A program made the translations under genes and the position numbers. A stretch of DNA of 64,000 nt from Uloborus plumipes. Its lineage: Eukaryota > Arthropoda > Arachnida > Araneae > Uloboridae. Position 1 is the first letter of the stretch, and each line of letters opens with the position of its first letter. Positions 29,911-41,580 of this stretch are shown here, one piece after another. The notes beneath the pieces were generated by a model, which saw nothing but the letters and a program-made list of their open reading frames with translations, was not told the DNA's origin and made no database searches. The stretch is taken from contig JAXGGA010005183.1 in assembly GCA_038373865.1 (NCBI GenBank), forward strand, positions 16,519 through 80,518. The letters are read 5' to 3'.

Positions 29911-31324
29911 TATATGAGTCATTCCATGGCAAGTGAACCAGTGGTCCCCATCCAACCATCTCCGATTTGGATTAGATTTTACAGAGTTGTAGACATACTT
30001 ATGAAACTAACCTGGGCAAATTTTTAGCTTCTAAGATCCAAATCTGGAGGACCTAGGATTCCGCAAAAAAATGTAGTCCAAATGCCGAATCAGCTTTGTG
30101 AAACGAGTTGCAATGTTTAGGTTAAGGTTGTGGAAAATTTTGTCATATTGGAAGCCTAATTTTTTTGGAGCTTTCAGTACTTTGGTTTGTAAATACTCTC
30201 CAGTACTTTTTGTGAGATTAAGCTTTTAGATTTTGTGCATGTAAACAAAAAATCTAATAATCTAATCGGTTTGTCATCTTCCACCTTTTTTCGTCAGTAA
30301 CATTAAAAAGAACAGATTTTTTCCTATCAGAATGAGTTTTTTTTTCGATGGTGTTCTTTCAGATAAAGATGAAAAAATTAGCTTGAAGTTCTGTTAGTTG
30401 TAAATAATTTACATAATTAGGTTAAGAATGCAGAAAGATTTATTACGCTAGAAGCCTGAATTTTCGGGAACTTAAAGTACATTTGGTTGTTAATAGGCTC
30501 TAATAGTTATGTGAGTTTAGCTTTTGTGTAACATATATGTAAAGTATTGACAATTCCTGTTTGAAAAAAGCTTGTTTTCAATGCACTGTAGGTTCAGGTC
30601 AAACTCGTCACCGTCCATTATCTTTTCGTTAGTACCACTAAAAAGAACAATTTTTTTTTCCTGTCAGAATATTTATACTAACAGCCAAACGTGCTTTAAG
30701 TTCTCAAAAATTCAGACTTCTAGTGTTATAAATTTCTCTTCATTCTTAGCCTAATTATGCCAGTTCTTTATAACAGACATTATTTCAAGCTAATTTTTTA
30801 TCCTTATCTGAAAGAACTCCATCGAAAAAAAAACTCATTTCGATAGGAAAAAATCTGTTCTTTCTAATGGTGATAACGAAAAAATGGTGGAAGGTGACAA
30901 ACCCTGAGCTATAGCGAGTTGAAAATAAGCGATTTTTCATGAGAGGGATTTTAATTGACACTTTGGATGACAATATCTTTTACAAAAATGAATATTAAAG
31001 TTTTGCAGCTGCAAAACATTAATAAAAAGTATTTGGACAACACTGCCGTGGGCAGGTAAAGGGCAGTAACTGCAAAATTTTCGATTTTCATTTTTTTGCA
31101 TTTTTGAAATCTATGTTACATTAGTTTTATGGTACAAGCATCTTTTTTTGGTTTCCGATGAAAAAAACTGTTTTTTAACCAATGGTAATTAGCAGTAACT
31201 GCATTTTTCGTTACGATGGGCAGGTAAACGGCAGTATCTACATGTCTGCAGGATGAACATAATATGAATCGCTGTGCAAAACTTGCATCAAGCCGCAAAA
31301 GCCGTTTTCTTTTGTACCTAAACT

Positions 31325-31790
31325 GATCGAAAGTAGGGGTGCCCTAATGGGAGGTCACGGGAGGTCATTGGTTGCACTTGAATGTTCCCAGGGGGGTGTT
31401 TTATTAATTTTTGGGGTGAATCAGTGTTAATATCAATGCAGACTTGAGTGATATAAATTGGCATTACCACTTGGCGATATATCGCCAAGCTTTTGGTCGC
31501 CAAGTGCTTGTCGCCAACTTGGTGAAATATCGCCAAATTGGCGACAAATTTGGCGAAAAAAATTATTTTATGAGTTAGGGTTCAATTTAGCTCTATTGGC
31601 GGTATTTTGCGAAAAATCCACTGAATGATGCTAAAATCGGCGATATTTAGAAAATGAATCGTTGTAAATCATTTTTTGCATTATTCGTGGTACATTAGGG
31701 GCGTAAATGTTTGAATTGTTATCTTGCTTATTCCAAGCACTATTTAAACACTTAAGGCATCTACTAAGAAATTTACACGTAAAAGGAAGT
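31325..31790. repeat. CGCCAA family, copy 1 (truncated)
   Basis: It matches 55340-55780 in the same orientation, including the closely spaced CGCCAA/TTGGCG boxes at 31456-31555 and the end CACGTAAAAGGAAGTAGTGTGG. The part beyond TGGTTGCA is missing. Confidence 0.75.
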
Positions 31791-32155
31791 AGTGTGGGGT
31801 CCATACCAGGTTTTTTTCTTTCAAATAAAGTTTCTCTCCACTAGCAGACAATATTTTTCACGATTTCAAAGATACACAAGCCAAACTTGGCAGACGACAA
31901 ACAAAAATGCAGCAATGAAATGATTTTATTTACATTGTTTTGTTTTCTTTTAATTACAGTTGCTTTCATACTAACAGACGATAGTTTTTGCAGTTTAATC
32001 CCTAGCTGTTTTAATAGTGCTATAAAAAAAAAATCGTCAGCACAACAAGCATTTCAAGCGCTCTTTTTCTCAAAGTGATTTCTTGTTTTGATGCAAAGTA
32101 CAAAGCATTAACTGATTTGTAGTAATTTTAAAACATCTGATGTGAACGCCACACT
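31791..32155. other. Spacer between inverted CGCCAA copies
   Basis: AT-rich. AGTGTGGGGTCC immediately follows copy 1 and its relative precedes copy 2, so the repeat may extend slightly past ACTTCC. No coding signal. Confidence 0.4.
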
Positions 32156-32929
32156 ACTTCCTTTTACGTTTAAATTCCATAATAAATACCTCAAGTGTTA
32201 AAATAGTACATTAGAGTGAGCAAGATAACAATTCAAACATTTACACCCCCAGTTTGTCACGAATCAATGCAAAATATTGTTTTACAATGATTTATTTTCT
32301 AAATATCGCCAATTTTAACATGATTAAGTGATTTTTTCGCAAAATGTGCCCAATAGCGCCAAATTGAATCCAAAATTTAAAAAAAAAATCATTTTTTCAC
32401 CAAATTTGTCGCCAACTTGGCGGCAAACACTTGGCGACCAAAAGTTTGGCGATATATCACCAAGTGGTTGTACCAAATCATATCACTCAATCTGCATTGA
32501 AATTAACATTGATTTACCCCACAAAGGGCTAAAAGACCCCCTTGAGAACATTCGAATGCAACCACAAGGGGAGGTGCACAACTAGACCACCCTCAGAGCC
32601 TACATACCAAACTAGAAGCTTCTACGGCGTATAGTTTTTGAGTTATGCGACATACATACATACGCACATACATAGAAACATACGTACGTACATACGTATA
32701 TACAGACGTACATACAGACCTTACGAGAAAACTCGACGTAATTAACTGGGGCATGGTCGAAAAGGATATTTCGGCTGTTTATATGTTAGTAGGTACATAT
32801 GCACGTGCTGATAGGTCGAAACAACTACTCAACATTCATTCGGGGGTGAGCAAAATCAAAATTTAGCCTTAATTTTGAGTGAAATTTTCTTTGTGATCAC
32901 ATGACTTCCTTTATTAAGTAAAAGGAAGT
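32156..32929. repeat. CGCCAA family, copy 2 (full length, inverted)
   Basis: It begins ACTTCCTTTTACG and ends in a palindromic hairpin ACTTCCTTTA...TAAAAGGAAGT. Its 774 bases match the 55008-55780 copy in reverse order. Between lie a CGCCAA/TTGGCG box cluster (32400-32465) and an (ACATACGT)-type microsatellite (32648-32720). Its 73-codon frame is shared with the 55-kb copy only in part. Confidence 0.75.
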
Positions 32930-34571
32930 AAAAATGGCTGAAGAATCATCAAGTTTTGCTTCATATTTTGCATAATACAATACAGTTTCATTATATTTTT
33001 TAATTATATTTCGCGTTCGTTTACATTAAATCTATATCAAGTGGATGCACGGTATTTATGTATATTTTTAAATAAAACATATCATTCACAATGCAATAAT
33101 ATATTTCGTAATAACATATCTACTCCGCATGTTGTCGAATATGTAAATGCTGGACATTTAGTAGCATACTGTGCAGTTACTGCCGACTGCCAGTCAATCC
33201 CGCAGGACAATTAGAGTGAAAAGGGCAGGTAAACGGCAGTATCTGCTTTACCTCTCTCTGCGCTTGCAAAATCAGAATTCAATCGATTACCCAAAAAATA
33301 TATCGGTATAAACATATAGTATCGCCTATGTTCGAAGTTCAATGTTTTATGGGTGTTTGTGGGAAATCAAAAACGCGTTTCTTCAAATATCTCGAAAACT
33401 CATTTTTGCAGATACTGCCGTTTACCTGCCCACGGCAGAATAGAACTACGAAATATAACCTTTGAATTTTTTGTTTTTGTTAAAAATTTATGACAACCTG
33501 AAATTCAGGAAAATAAATTGCCCATCTCGTTTTTTCGCAAGTTTACATACGTGCTACACAGAATCTAATGAGCTCAATCTCACAAAAAATACTGGAGAGT
33601 AATGACAGCCAAAAGTACTTTAAACTACAAAAATATTAGGCTTCCAGTGTAATAAAATTTTCTGCAGCCTTAGCCTAATTATGCCAATTCTTAATAACAG
33701 ACAGTATTTCAAGGTAATTTTTTCCTCCTTATCTGAAAGAACACTATCGAGAAAAAAAAACTTCTTTCGATAGCGAAAAATCTGTTATTTCCAATGGTGC
33801 CAACGAAAAAACGGTGAAAGGTGACAAACTTGAGATATAGCGAGTTGAAAATAGGCGATTTTTCATAAGAAGGATTTTGATAGACACTTAGGATGACAAT
33901 ATCCTTTACAAATACAATATTTGAGCTCTTCAGCTCTAAAACATTAAAAACAAGTGTTTGGACAATAGAACTACGAAGTATGAACCTCAGAATGTTTTTT
34001 CGTTAAAAAATTATGACAACCTGAAATCCAGGGAAAAAAAATTGCAAATCGCATTTTTTCGCAAGTTTATATGCGTGCTACACAAAATCTAATAAGTTCA
34101 ATCGTACAAAAAGTGCTGGAGAGTATTTACAACCAAAAGTACTGAAAACTCCAAAAAATATTAGCTTCCAGTGCGATAAAATTTTCTGCAACCTGAGCCT
34201 AATCATTGCAACTCGTTTCACGAAGCTGATCCGCCATTTTGGACCACATTTTTTGCGGGATCATAGGTCTTTCACTTTTGGATCTTGGAAGCTATAAAAA
34301 TTTGTACAGGTTAGTTTCATAGGTGTGTCTACACCTCTGTAAAATCTAATCTAAATTGGAGATGGCCGGGTGGGGACGATTTGAAAAATTGGTCCAGTTG
34401 ACGTGGAATGACTCTTATACTAATTTGCACCAAGAGCTGATACGGATCTATTTGACGCAACCTTAGCAGTAATGCAAAAAACGGGCGATCTTTATGAAGC
34501 TGATATGAAGGAATATGATGTTCTAAATATTTGCCCTGCTGCAGAGTGTTTCATGTTTTTTTCTCTTCCAG

Positions 34572-34633
34572 GTGGATTGCTAATTATTGCATGTATACAC
34601 GAAAAATACAAGAAATAATCCTTCAAACAAACC
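34572..34633 (+). promoter_or_regulatory. 5' untranslated part of the start-codon exon, paralog 2
   Basis: The acceptor TTTTTCTCTTCCAG is followed by 62 bases to ATG. They align with 13607-13667 of paralog 1 (ATTATTGCAT(G/C)TATACA(C/A)GAAAA, then TCC(T/A)(T/A)C-AAACAA-CCATGGA). Conserved non-coding sequence here supports an upstream leader exon in both genes. Confidence 0.7.
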
Positions 34634-34793
34634 ATGGACACAGCGAAAGTTATTACTGTCGGCAACAAATCTTACCGACCTCTACTCGATGAACATTTGA
34701 CACCAGAAGATATCGAGAAAGCCCGTGTAGAATTAAATGAAACAGAATGCAGCAGAGCAGAAGCCCTGAAAAAAGTGAAAGAAAGGCTAAAAG
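34634..34793 (+). CDS. Paralog 2, coding exon 1
   Basis: The exon is 160 nt, donor AAAAG|GTAAAA. It encodes MDTAKVITVGNKSYRPLLDE and the helical KARVELNE segment. Confidence 0.9.
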
Positions 34794-37700
34794 GTAAAAA
34801 AAAAAGCTTATGTCTTTTTTTTTTCAAATTTGTGCCGCATCTCTATTAGTGCAACCACCCTCTAGGAAATGAAGAACAATTACACAATATGCAATACACC
34901 ACTAACTCGTTTATTCAATTCATGGACTTAAGTTTCATGCTTTTTAGCACTCGTCAGCATGGAATAGGAAGTATTTTGCACCAGGGTCGCGGCTGCTTGA
35001 ATGATTGGAACATCATTGTAAAAAGCTCCTTTCATTGAAAATTTCAGTTTCCGAAACATAAATTAGTCACACAGTGACAGATCAAGCGAATACGGAAAGG
35101 GAAAGACATAAATCTATTTTCTGTTCCTGAAACTGAAAACTGTAACGAAATATTTACGACGATGTTCCAGTCATTTAAGCAGCCGTGACACAGGTAAGGA
35201 ACATTCCCAAAAACAAATTAAAAAAGTATATGGAAAAATTAGTTGACAGTTCAGAACGTCGTATTCAATTAAATGGATCCTTTTTTGAGTAAATATTTGC
35301 TTTAAAACATATTACCACGTTTATTTTTTTAAATCACACTGTGTATTTTTCTCGGACTTCCCTTTCAAGACAGTTGACTTCCTCATATATAGAACTTTCG
35401 AGCTTTCTCCTGAAATGCCTCGAATGGAGCAAAACATAAAAGTTTTGGAATGAAGATTTTTTCCTATATTATTATTTAATAAATAAATATATTTATTCAT
35501 TTATTTTTTTGTTTAATTTTTAATTTTCATATTTTAGAGAGCTTCAAAAATGTAGAATATTTTCAGTTTTCCACTTTTTCTGAAAGCAGAGTTTAACACA
35601 TTGTTTTTGAAAGTAGTTTACTTCTGAAAATCGGTTTGAACATTGTAAAAAAGAAAGTGGAAGAAGGTTGTTGTTGTTCTTGTGTCATAGTTAGTGATTA
35701 CTTTGGGGTGCTATTGTCTTGAGAGGTAGAACTTTTTCAAACCTATAACATAATTTTGGAAAGAATTACAGCCGAAGGAAAGGAAACAACATTCAATGCT
35801 TAGTTGGGAATCAAACCCTCGACCTCCGGCATACGAAGCTAAGCTTCTGCCTCAGGACTACGGAGGTCCAAAGGAAGTAGGTTGCTATGATATTATGTTT
35901 GCATTTTTTAAGCTGGAGAAATATATATTAAATTCCGAAAACAAAAAATCATTTGATGTATACTAAAATTTATTTTTCTCTTTTCGTAGGTGATGTCAGT
36001 TATACGAATAGAACGGATGACGACTTCATTATAGGTTTCCTCCGTGCAAGAAAATTCAACTGCGACAAAACTTTCGAAATGATAAAAAACTATGTGCAAT
36101 TCAAAGAAGAATTTCCAAGTTTCTTTCCTAATCCAACTGAAATTGAGAAGAAATTGCGAACTAACATTATCAGTTTTCTTCCCCACCGTGATCATCAGGG
36201 AAGAGCGATCCATGTTGCCAAAATAAGTAAAATTATCTCTATATATTATGCTTTAGTGCGCTTTCCCGCTTACCGATACGACAACGATGGATCATACACG
36301 ATTATCGCTATCTGAAATAAGGGCACTCAATATGCATTAGCATATGCGATACGCTTTTCTACTTTCCGATTCAATGATGATTGTGGCGTTTCCTTTTAGC
36401 CGATATCGTTTATTAGAACATTTTTATCGGATAGTACCCGGCGCTCCTTTTGTTTCTGCTCGACAACAGTTCTATTTACTTTTCTTTTAAGACATATCTA
36501 TAAAAAAACCGATGGCATGCGAAACGATATCAATTGAATGAAAAAACTGCAATAGACGACATGATACCATTCGTTTCGTTGCAGTATTACCAACCGATTT
36601 TTGTCGTTATCGTGTCATAAAGTGGAAAAGCGCTCTAAATCTTACAACTTTTGCTATAATCTGTAGTAAAATTGATCTTCCGATGTATGACTTATGAATA
36701 TGTAACTGAGACATGAAGGACACAACGTCATTCTTTTTAAAATTTGAATTTAAGCAGCTTTACTCAATGTGTTATACTTTATTCAGGATAATTAACCGAC
36801 CTCAACAAAGGAGGAGGTTCTCAGTATGACCGAGGTCTTTTTTATGTACATAACAATGTATGAGAAATGTAAGAGTTATGTATCTGAAAAACAAATAACA
36901 CTGTTTAGGTATAATTCAACCGCGACGAGATGACCGGTGTCAATCAAATGAGAAAACGAGTCCATTCCTTAAAATAGGTAGAATTTCTACCCATTCAAAT
37001 CCCCCCATCAATTGTGAATCCCATTCCTCAATTTTCATCTGCGTATCACCTCTTCCTAAAAATGGACAATCCTGAAAAAAGGAGGAGTCATAAGCTATCT
37101 CTGCAAAGTTGAATAAAACCTGCTGCATTTTATTCAGGTGTTGATTAATTTTCTGCTTAAAACTGACCTTATTTGGATACTTCAGCGACAAAAAAACATT
37201 TTTTTTTATTTTTTACACTTCGCGCAAAGAATTGTTAAAACTTTTGCTCTTACCTGGTTTTTGTAAAAAACAAATCGTTCCAGTCCAGGTTCGAAGCTTA
37301 ACCCTCAACTTTTGTAGGATTTTATAAAAAAAAATGAAAATACTAGTTAAGAACATCACTCATTTACTTAGCATTTACTAATAATATTACTATATATAAG
37401 ATATTATTCGTCTTGATTGTGGACAGTAATATGATATCAATAATTTTCGTGACGTATTTTGTAGTTTCGAAAGTATTCTTAGTTTGTCCTTTCTAAAGAA
37501 ATTGAATTTTATTTTTAAAAGATAGGGTTTAACAGTGCTCCCTCTAGCACCCCCAGCGGGACCCACGGTCCCAAGGTCCTGGTCCTATCATATAGCTTGA
37601 TCGGGTCATGGTAGCACCAATTACGAAGAGGTTCTTGACCATACCTTATCAACGTTACCTGCTTATCTGCGATGCCACCTTTACTCAGCTGGTTATAGCA

Positions 37701-40700
37701 AATCTGCACTAGATAACCTTATACAAGCTGTTTCATTTTAATAAAATCCACGAGAAAAAAACGGTAGCGATTCTTTCGCGACATTTGTTGGATTTTATGG
37801 TAACTTTGTGCAATTAAAAATCTGATTATTTTATTTTTCGAGTAAGATTTCAAAATTAAGTTTATAAGCGAATAACTTAATTTAAAGTGTAATTTTGCGC
37901 CTGAAAAAAGTGTTTGAAAAGTTATTTTGGGAAATAAATAAATAAATATAAAACTTAATTTTCTTAAAATGTTATGTTTAGAATCAAAATCCCATGAACA
38001 TAATCTGAGGAAGATTTTTATCTCTTATGAAATAAATCAGTCTCAGACTCTTTTAATGAGAGAAAATGTATGATAATTACTTGAATTTTTACAGCGAAAA
38101 ATTTTCAAAATTACCTGAGAAATATGACTATTTTTTCTTCAGACAAACAAGAAGGAAACATTTTTACCATCTTTCTGCTTCCCTTTGTCCCAACCATTAT
38201 CAAATGAGGTACAATATAGTATACAACAGTTGACCTTTCAACGAAACTTTAAAAGAAATTTGGAAAATCACAATTTTTCTTGATCACTTTTCCGAATCAT
38301 CGAAACTTCGTTCTTTATTCTTCATAATAATAATAAAAATAATAAATATCAACAAACTTCAATTAGCAAACGATAAATTAAAAATTTAAATGTCTCACTT
38401 AAGATTTTTCCAGCAATCTTAATTCGCAATTCCAGAGCTCGAATACGCCACGTTGCGGGATTTACAAAATTCCTTTTAGAGGTAAAACAGTGCACGACAC
38501 GTGTATGTTTTTGGGTGTCAAAACAAGTTGGTCTTGGTCAAAACTTGGTCAAGACTTTAAAAAAATCATTTAAAAGAATAAAGAACAAAGAAATCATAAA
38601 TACGATCAAAAATCACTAATTTATTTGACTTAGAAGCAATAAAAACAAAACGACATGCACTTGTTTTACCTTTCATAGACAGTGACCGCAGCTCCCCCTA
38701 TAGCTTGTTGAAGTTGCGAATGGAAAAAAATTACAATGTGATAAAATAAAATTGCAGACGGTAAATTTAGAATAGTTTCTTGGAATTTGAATGTTTTTTA
38801 ACCCTTAAAGATCTGTAAAACATCACTTTTTACAGCAGAAATAACAATGCTAACTGATGTAAACAAACTTTTGCCTCTTTCTTCTTACAGATTTGTGGAA
38901 TCCTGATGAGATCGGTGTTTACGACCTCGCAGGAGTTTCAGATACCTTGACTGAATACGTCCTTCGCAATCCTGTGACGCAGATCAATGGCGCGATCGGC
39001 ATTTGGGACGTGGCTGGATTGTCCTTTCAGCAATTCGTGCAACTAAGTTCACCCAAAGTTATGATTGCATTTATTAAGATGGTCCAGGTTGGTATTTTGT
39101 TGTTTGGCAATACCATTATGTAAAAGCAAACAGCAAGAAAAAGAGATTAATACGAAGAGGCTTCCACTCCTGTCAGCTTTTTCCCACGACGGACGAGAAT
39201 TCCTACTCACACAATTGTGTAATAATGAAATTAATTTAATAAGTAGTAATCGCAAGAGCATTGAAAAACATGTCTCTGATGGACCCATAAATTCTATACC
39301 TCAGAACCAGACTAATTTCAAGTCCATTTTCGTAACTTTTCAGTAGAGGGGGAAAACGATTGTTAGACGCATGCAAAGGGTGGGACTCCGTGCTCTTATC
39401 AGGCTGCTGAATATATATAATTGTGAGGTAATTACTTTCATAGAATGGCGTTCTCATAGGTAGATGCGGAATGAGATTCTACATGCAAATGCAGCAATAA
39501 AGTTAAAATCGCCATTTTTCGAACTTAAACGTCTTTCTAGTTCTGAGGTACAGAATTGTTTTCCCCTAAAATGTATTGGAATAAAATGTGAGCTTAAATG
39601 AGAAAAGAAGAAACATAGGCGCTATAGTCAAAGCTATTCGTACTAAACAGTACCACCTGGTTCTTCTCTCAAAGTTTTAAATTTTTTTTTTTGTAGTTTT
39701 AGTATTAACCTACATACAGAAATATTAAGATAAACTGAAATTTTTGAGAGTTGTACGCAAGAAATCAAATAGTTATTTTATTTTATTGTTTTTAGTGCGA
39801 ATCAAGCTTATAAAATAGTCTCTATAGTTTAAAAAAAAGACATTTTTTTGTTATTGTCAACATGGTTTATCTCAACAACTTTATTGAAATAATTTTTAAG
39901 AAGTTAATAAAGATGATATTACGGATGATGGTATATCAAAATTATGGAGGAACCTGTTTTTAGAACTGCAAAGAATTTGAAAAAATACTTCCATTCATAG
40001 CCTCCTTCTGAACTAAAATTATAATAGTTTAATTTACTTTAGAGCAGTGGCGCCCATCCTTTTTCTATGCGAGGGCTGCATCTCATATTAAAATAATTCT
40101 CGTGGGCTGGAAAACATAATAAATATCAAAATAGTTTTTAAAAAATCTAAATAACATGGGAAAATATGAATGGTTAAAGAAAATTAAAAGCCAATAATGG
40201 TTGTTATCATTACTTGATTCTCCTTTTATTAAATGCATAAGTTTTACAGAAACAAATGTCTGAATATTTGGATTAAAATCTGTAAAATTATCCAAATCTG
40301 TAACCGTAATCGGGGTTTTCTTTTTGTAACTTTAAACAAAACAATGGGCAGTACGGATCAGCTTCCCTGAGATGGAGGTGGCCCGCAGGCCGTAAGTTTG
40401 GTACCATTGTTATAGAGAATGTATTTCAAAATTAAGAAATGGCTGACCTTTCATTTTGTGTGAAGTAAGCATACATGACCTGATATTTATTTCTTTTGCA
40501 GGATCGGTTACCTGGTCGCTTTAAAGCTGCTTACATCATCAACTGCAATAAGTTTTTTATCACAATATACAATTTATTTTCTTATTTTATAAAAGAAAAA
40601 TTTCGTAAAAGGGTAAGTATTTCAGCTTTGTATGCGATTTTTTCTTTTACATTTCACTTATATTTTTTGCGTAGTATAAATGATGAACAACTGCCAAGAA

Positions 40701-41538
40701 AGTATTTCTTATTAATTGTGCGCACCCCCCCGCCCCCTCCTCCCATAAAAATCATCTACATTATTTCTCTAGCCTGTTTTTCTGTCACCACAAGAGATTT
40801 TCCTTCTTCTTAAATCAAATTCCATACTTTACTCCTCATTTCAAAGCTTATTGTGCGTGCTAGTGACAAAAAATGAACCCATGGTCTAAAAATGGATTTT
40901 TTTAAATCAAAAACTCTCAGTTTTTTTCTTTGTTTTTAATTAGAAAAAGGATTTTTAACGATTAATTCTTCAGTTAATTGTTAAAAGCTAAAATAGTGCA
41001 TCAAATCCCAACAATGTTATGTAATACCAGTGATAGTTAAAACCAATTAAAGTGAAACTAAATGCGGTACTTCAATACTTAAAGGCTCTTTCTTCTTTAA
41101 TTTGACCCTAAGCAAAATACGAGTAGCCATACCGGCTTACTTATTCTTTTTTTCTCTTCAAATTTGCACTTTAGTAATAACGTTTTCATAACAATTCCCG
41201 AGAAATCAAATTCATTCGGGTATTACTGCCAAAGTTATTCTCCGTTTTCATGAATAGAGCTGTATGTGTGGGTGCGGCAGTAAGTACTTCACAAATTTTA
41301 AATTTGTTTTTCTGACTAATATTTTTTTAATTCCTTTCATCTACAGGTGAAATGTTTGAGCAGCGATCTAACAGAGCTTCATAAATACATCGATCCAGCT
41401 ATTTTGCCGACTGAATGGGGAGGAATTCAGCCAAACTACGATTGCAAACATCTCGTTGACAGAATACTGGAAAGAGAACGTCATATTATTGAAAATACTT
41501 CAGTTCTCACGAAGAAAACTCAAATGAAAAAATCCTGA
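34634..41538 (+). CDS. CRAL-TRIO lipid-transfer protein, paralog 2 (alpha-tocopherol transfer protein-like)
   Basis: Five coding exons join in frame: 34634-34793, 35990-36226, 38891-39087, 40502-40612 and 41347-41538 (897 nt, 298 aa). All junctions are GT-AG, and exons 1-4 match paralog 1 in length and phase. Residues 1-53 are the N-terminal helices, about 63-97 the CRAL-TRIO N domain (DDDFIIGFLRARKFN), and about 110-275 the lipid-binding domain with SFLPHRDHQGR, DRLPGRFKAAYIIN and the EWGG end motif. It is a probable cytosolic carrier of a hydrophobic ligand. It has an extra basic tail ending TKKTQMKKS that paralog 1 lacks. No signal peptide or membrane segment is seen. The family level is firm; the ligand and the relation to true tocopherol transfer protein are not. 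Confidence 0.9.
34981..35195. mobile_element. Foldback MITE
   Basis: The left arm GGCTGCTTGAATGATTGGAA followed by CATC, and the right arm whose complement is GGCTGCTTAAATGACTGGAA then CATC, pair over about 80 bases with scattered mismatches. They meet around a short centre. Left flank words (CACTCGTCAGCATGGAATAGG) resemble the MITE at 59388-59624. Confidence 0.6.
35785..35880 (-). repeat. tRNA-derived SINE head
   Basis: Read on the minus strand it has A-box-like TAGTCCTGAGG, an anticodon-loop-like CTTCGTATG and B-box GGGTTTGATTCCC at tRNA spacing. The body may extend down to about 35660. No target duplication was confirmed. Confidence 0.6.
35990..36226 (+). CDS. Paralog 2, coding exon 2
   Basis: The exon is 237 nt, acceptor CTCTTTTCGTAG and donor AAATAA|GTAAAA. 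About 12 of 78 residues differ from paralog 1. Confidence 0.9.
36256..36635. mobile_element. MITE with GCGCTTT(C/T)CC(G/A)CTT ends
   Basis: The left end GTGCGCTTTCCCGCTT and the right end, complement GAGCGCTTTTCCACTT, continue as CGATA-CGACAA. TA flanks both ends (36254-36255 and 36636-36637). It sits 30 bases downstream of exon 2 of paralog 2 and is absent from the corresponding position of paralog 1, so it arrived after the duplication or was lost there. Confidence 0.75.
36640..38885. other. Remainder of the exon 2-3 intron, paralog 2
   Basis: Mostly AT-rich. A GC-richer block at 37530-37710 containing CCCCCAGCGGGACCCACGGT is probably an interspersed repeat of unknown class. Its 64-codon minus frame has no family. 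Confidence 0.4.
38891..39087 (+). CDS. Paralog 2, coding exon 3
   Basis: The exon is 197 nt, acceptor TTTCTTCTTACAG and donor GTCCAG|GTTGGT. It encodes LWNPDEIGVYDLAGVSD to FIKMVQ. Confidence 0.9.
39090..40040. other. Intron 4 of paralog 2, 5' part
   Basis: The stretch includes a segment near 39290-39480 of ordinary base composition whose open frames resemble nothing known. No exon is supportable. Confidence 0.35.
40045..40409. mobile_element. hAT-like MITE
   Basis: The left end CAGTGGCGCCCATCC and the right end GTTTGGTACCATTG (complement CAATGGTACCAAAC) are imperfect inverted repeats. The flanks CTTTAGAG and TTATAGAG match at six of eight positions, as expected for an 8-bp hAT target duplication. 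GAGGGCTGCATC near the left and GTGGCCCGCAGGCCG near the right are typical of this class. Confidence 0.65.
40502..40612 (+). CDS. Paralog 2, coding exon 4
   Basis: The exon is 111 nt, acceptor TTTCTTTTGCAG and donor AAAAGG|GTAAGT. It encodes DRLPGRFKAAYIINCNKFF to KEKFRKR. It is the most divergent exon by proportion (about 11 of 37 residues). Confidence 0.9.
40615..41340. other. Last intron of paralog 2
   Basis: AT-rich with a C-rich tract at 40726. Nothing else is supportable. Confidence 0.4.
41347..41538 (+). CDS. Paralog 2, coding exon 5
   Basis: The exon is 192 nt including the TGA stop, acceptor TTTCATCTACAG. It encodes VKCLSSDLTELHKYIDPAIL, the EWGG motif and a longer basic C terminus than paralog 1. 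Confidence 0.9.
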   Translation: MKCLSSDLTELHKYIDPAILPTEWGGIQPNYDCKHLVDRILERERHIIENTSVLTKKTQMKKS

Positions 41539-41580
41539 GATGAGGAACGAGTTCTGTTGTACATATGCAATAATTTAAAC

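Larger units (their letters stand above)
31043..33438. mobile_element. Inserted element with CTGCCGTGGGCAGGTAAA ends
   Basis: CTGCCGTGGGCAGGTAAA at 31043 and TTTACCTGCCCACGGCAG at 33421-33438 are exact inverted ends, continuing as GGCAGTA-CTGCAAAA. Subterminal copies GGGCAGGTAAACGGCAGTAT occur at 31218 and 33223. An uninterrupted sister sequence at 33957-33975 (TTTGGACAATAGAACTACG) shows the empty site. The filled site differs from it by a duplicated AA and a CA next to the left end. Two copies of the CGCCAA family in opposite orientation fill the interior. Confidence 0.75.
29915..34415. mobile_element. Large TIR element B, 4-bp target duplication TATA, heavily nested
   Basis: The left end TGAGTCATTCCATGGCAAGT and the right end, complement AGAGTCATTCCACGTCAACT, match at 16 of 20 positions. 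The match continues diverged over about 330 bases (29915-30250 against 34070-34415). TATA flanks both sides (29911-29914 and 34416-34419). Inside are further inverted copies of the arm (30260-30500, 30590-30900, 33590-33850) and an inserted element at 31043-33438. No transposase is visible. Confidence 0.75.
34800..35985. other. Intron 2 of paralog 2 (after the first coding exon)
   Basis: It holds a foldback MITE (34981-35195) and a minus-strand SINE head (35785-35880), both listed. The remainder is AT-rich. Confidence 0.45.

Noticed and set aside
35953..36315. Exon 2 of paralog 2 extended to a 120-codon reading frame
   Set aside because: The true exon is bounded by AG at 35989 and GT at 36227, matching the 237-nt exon of paralog 1; the extra codons run into a MITE.
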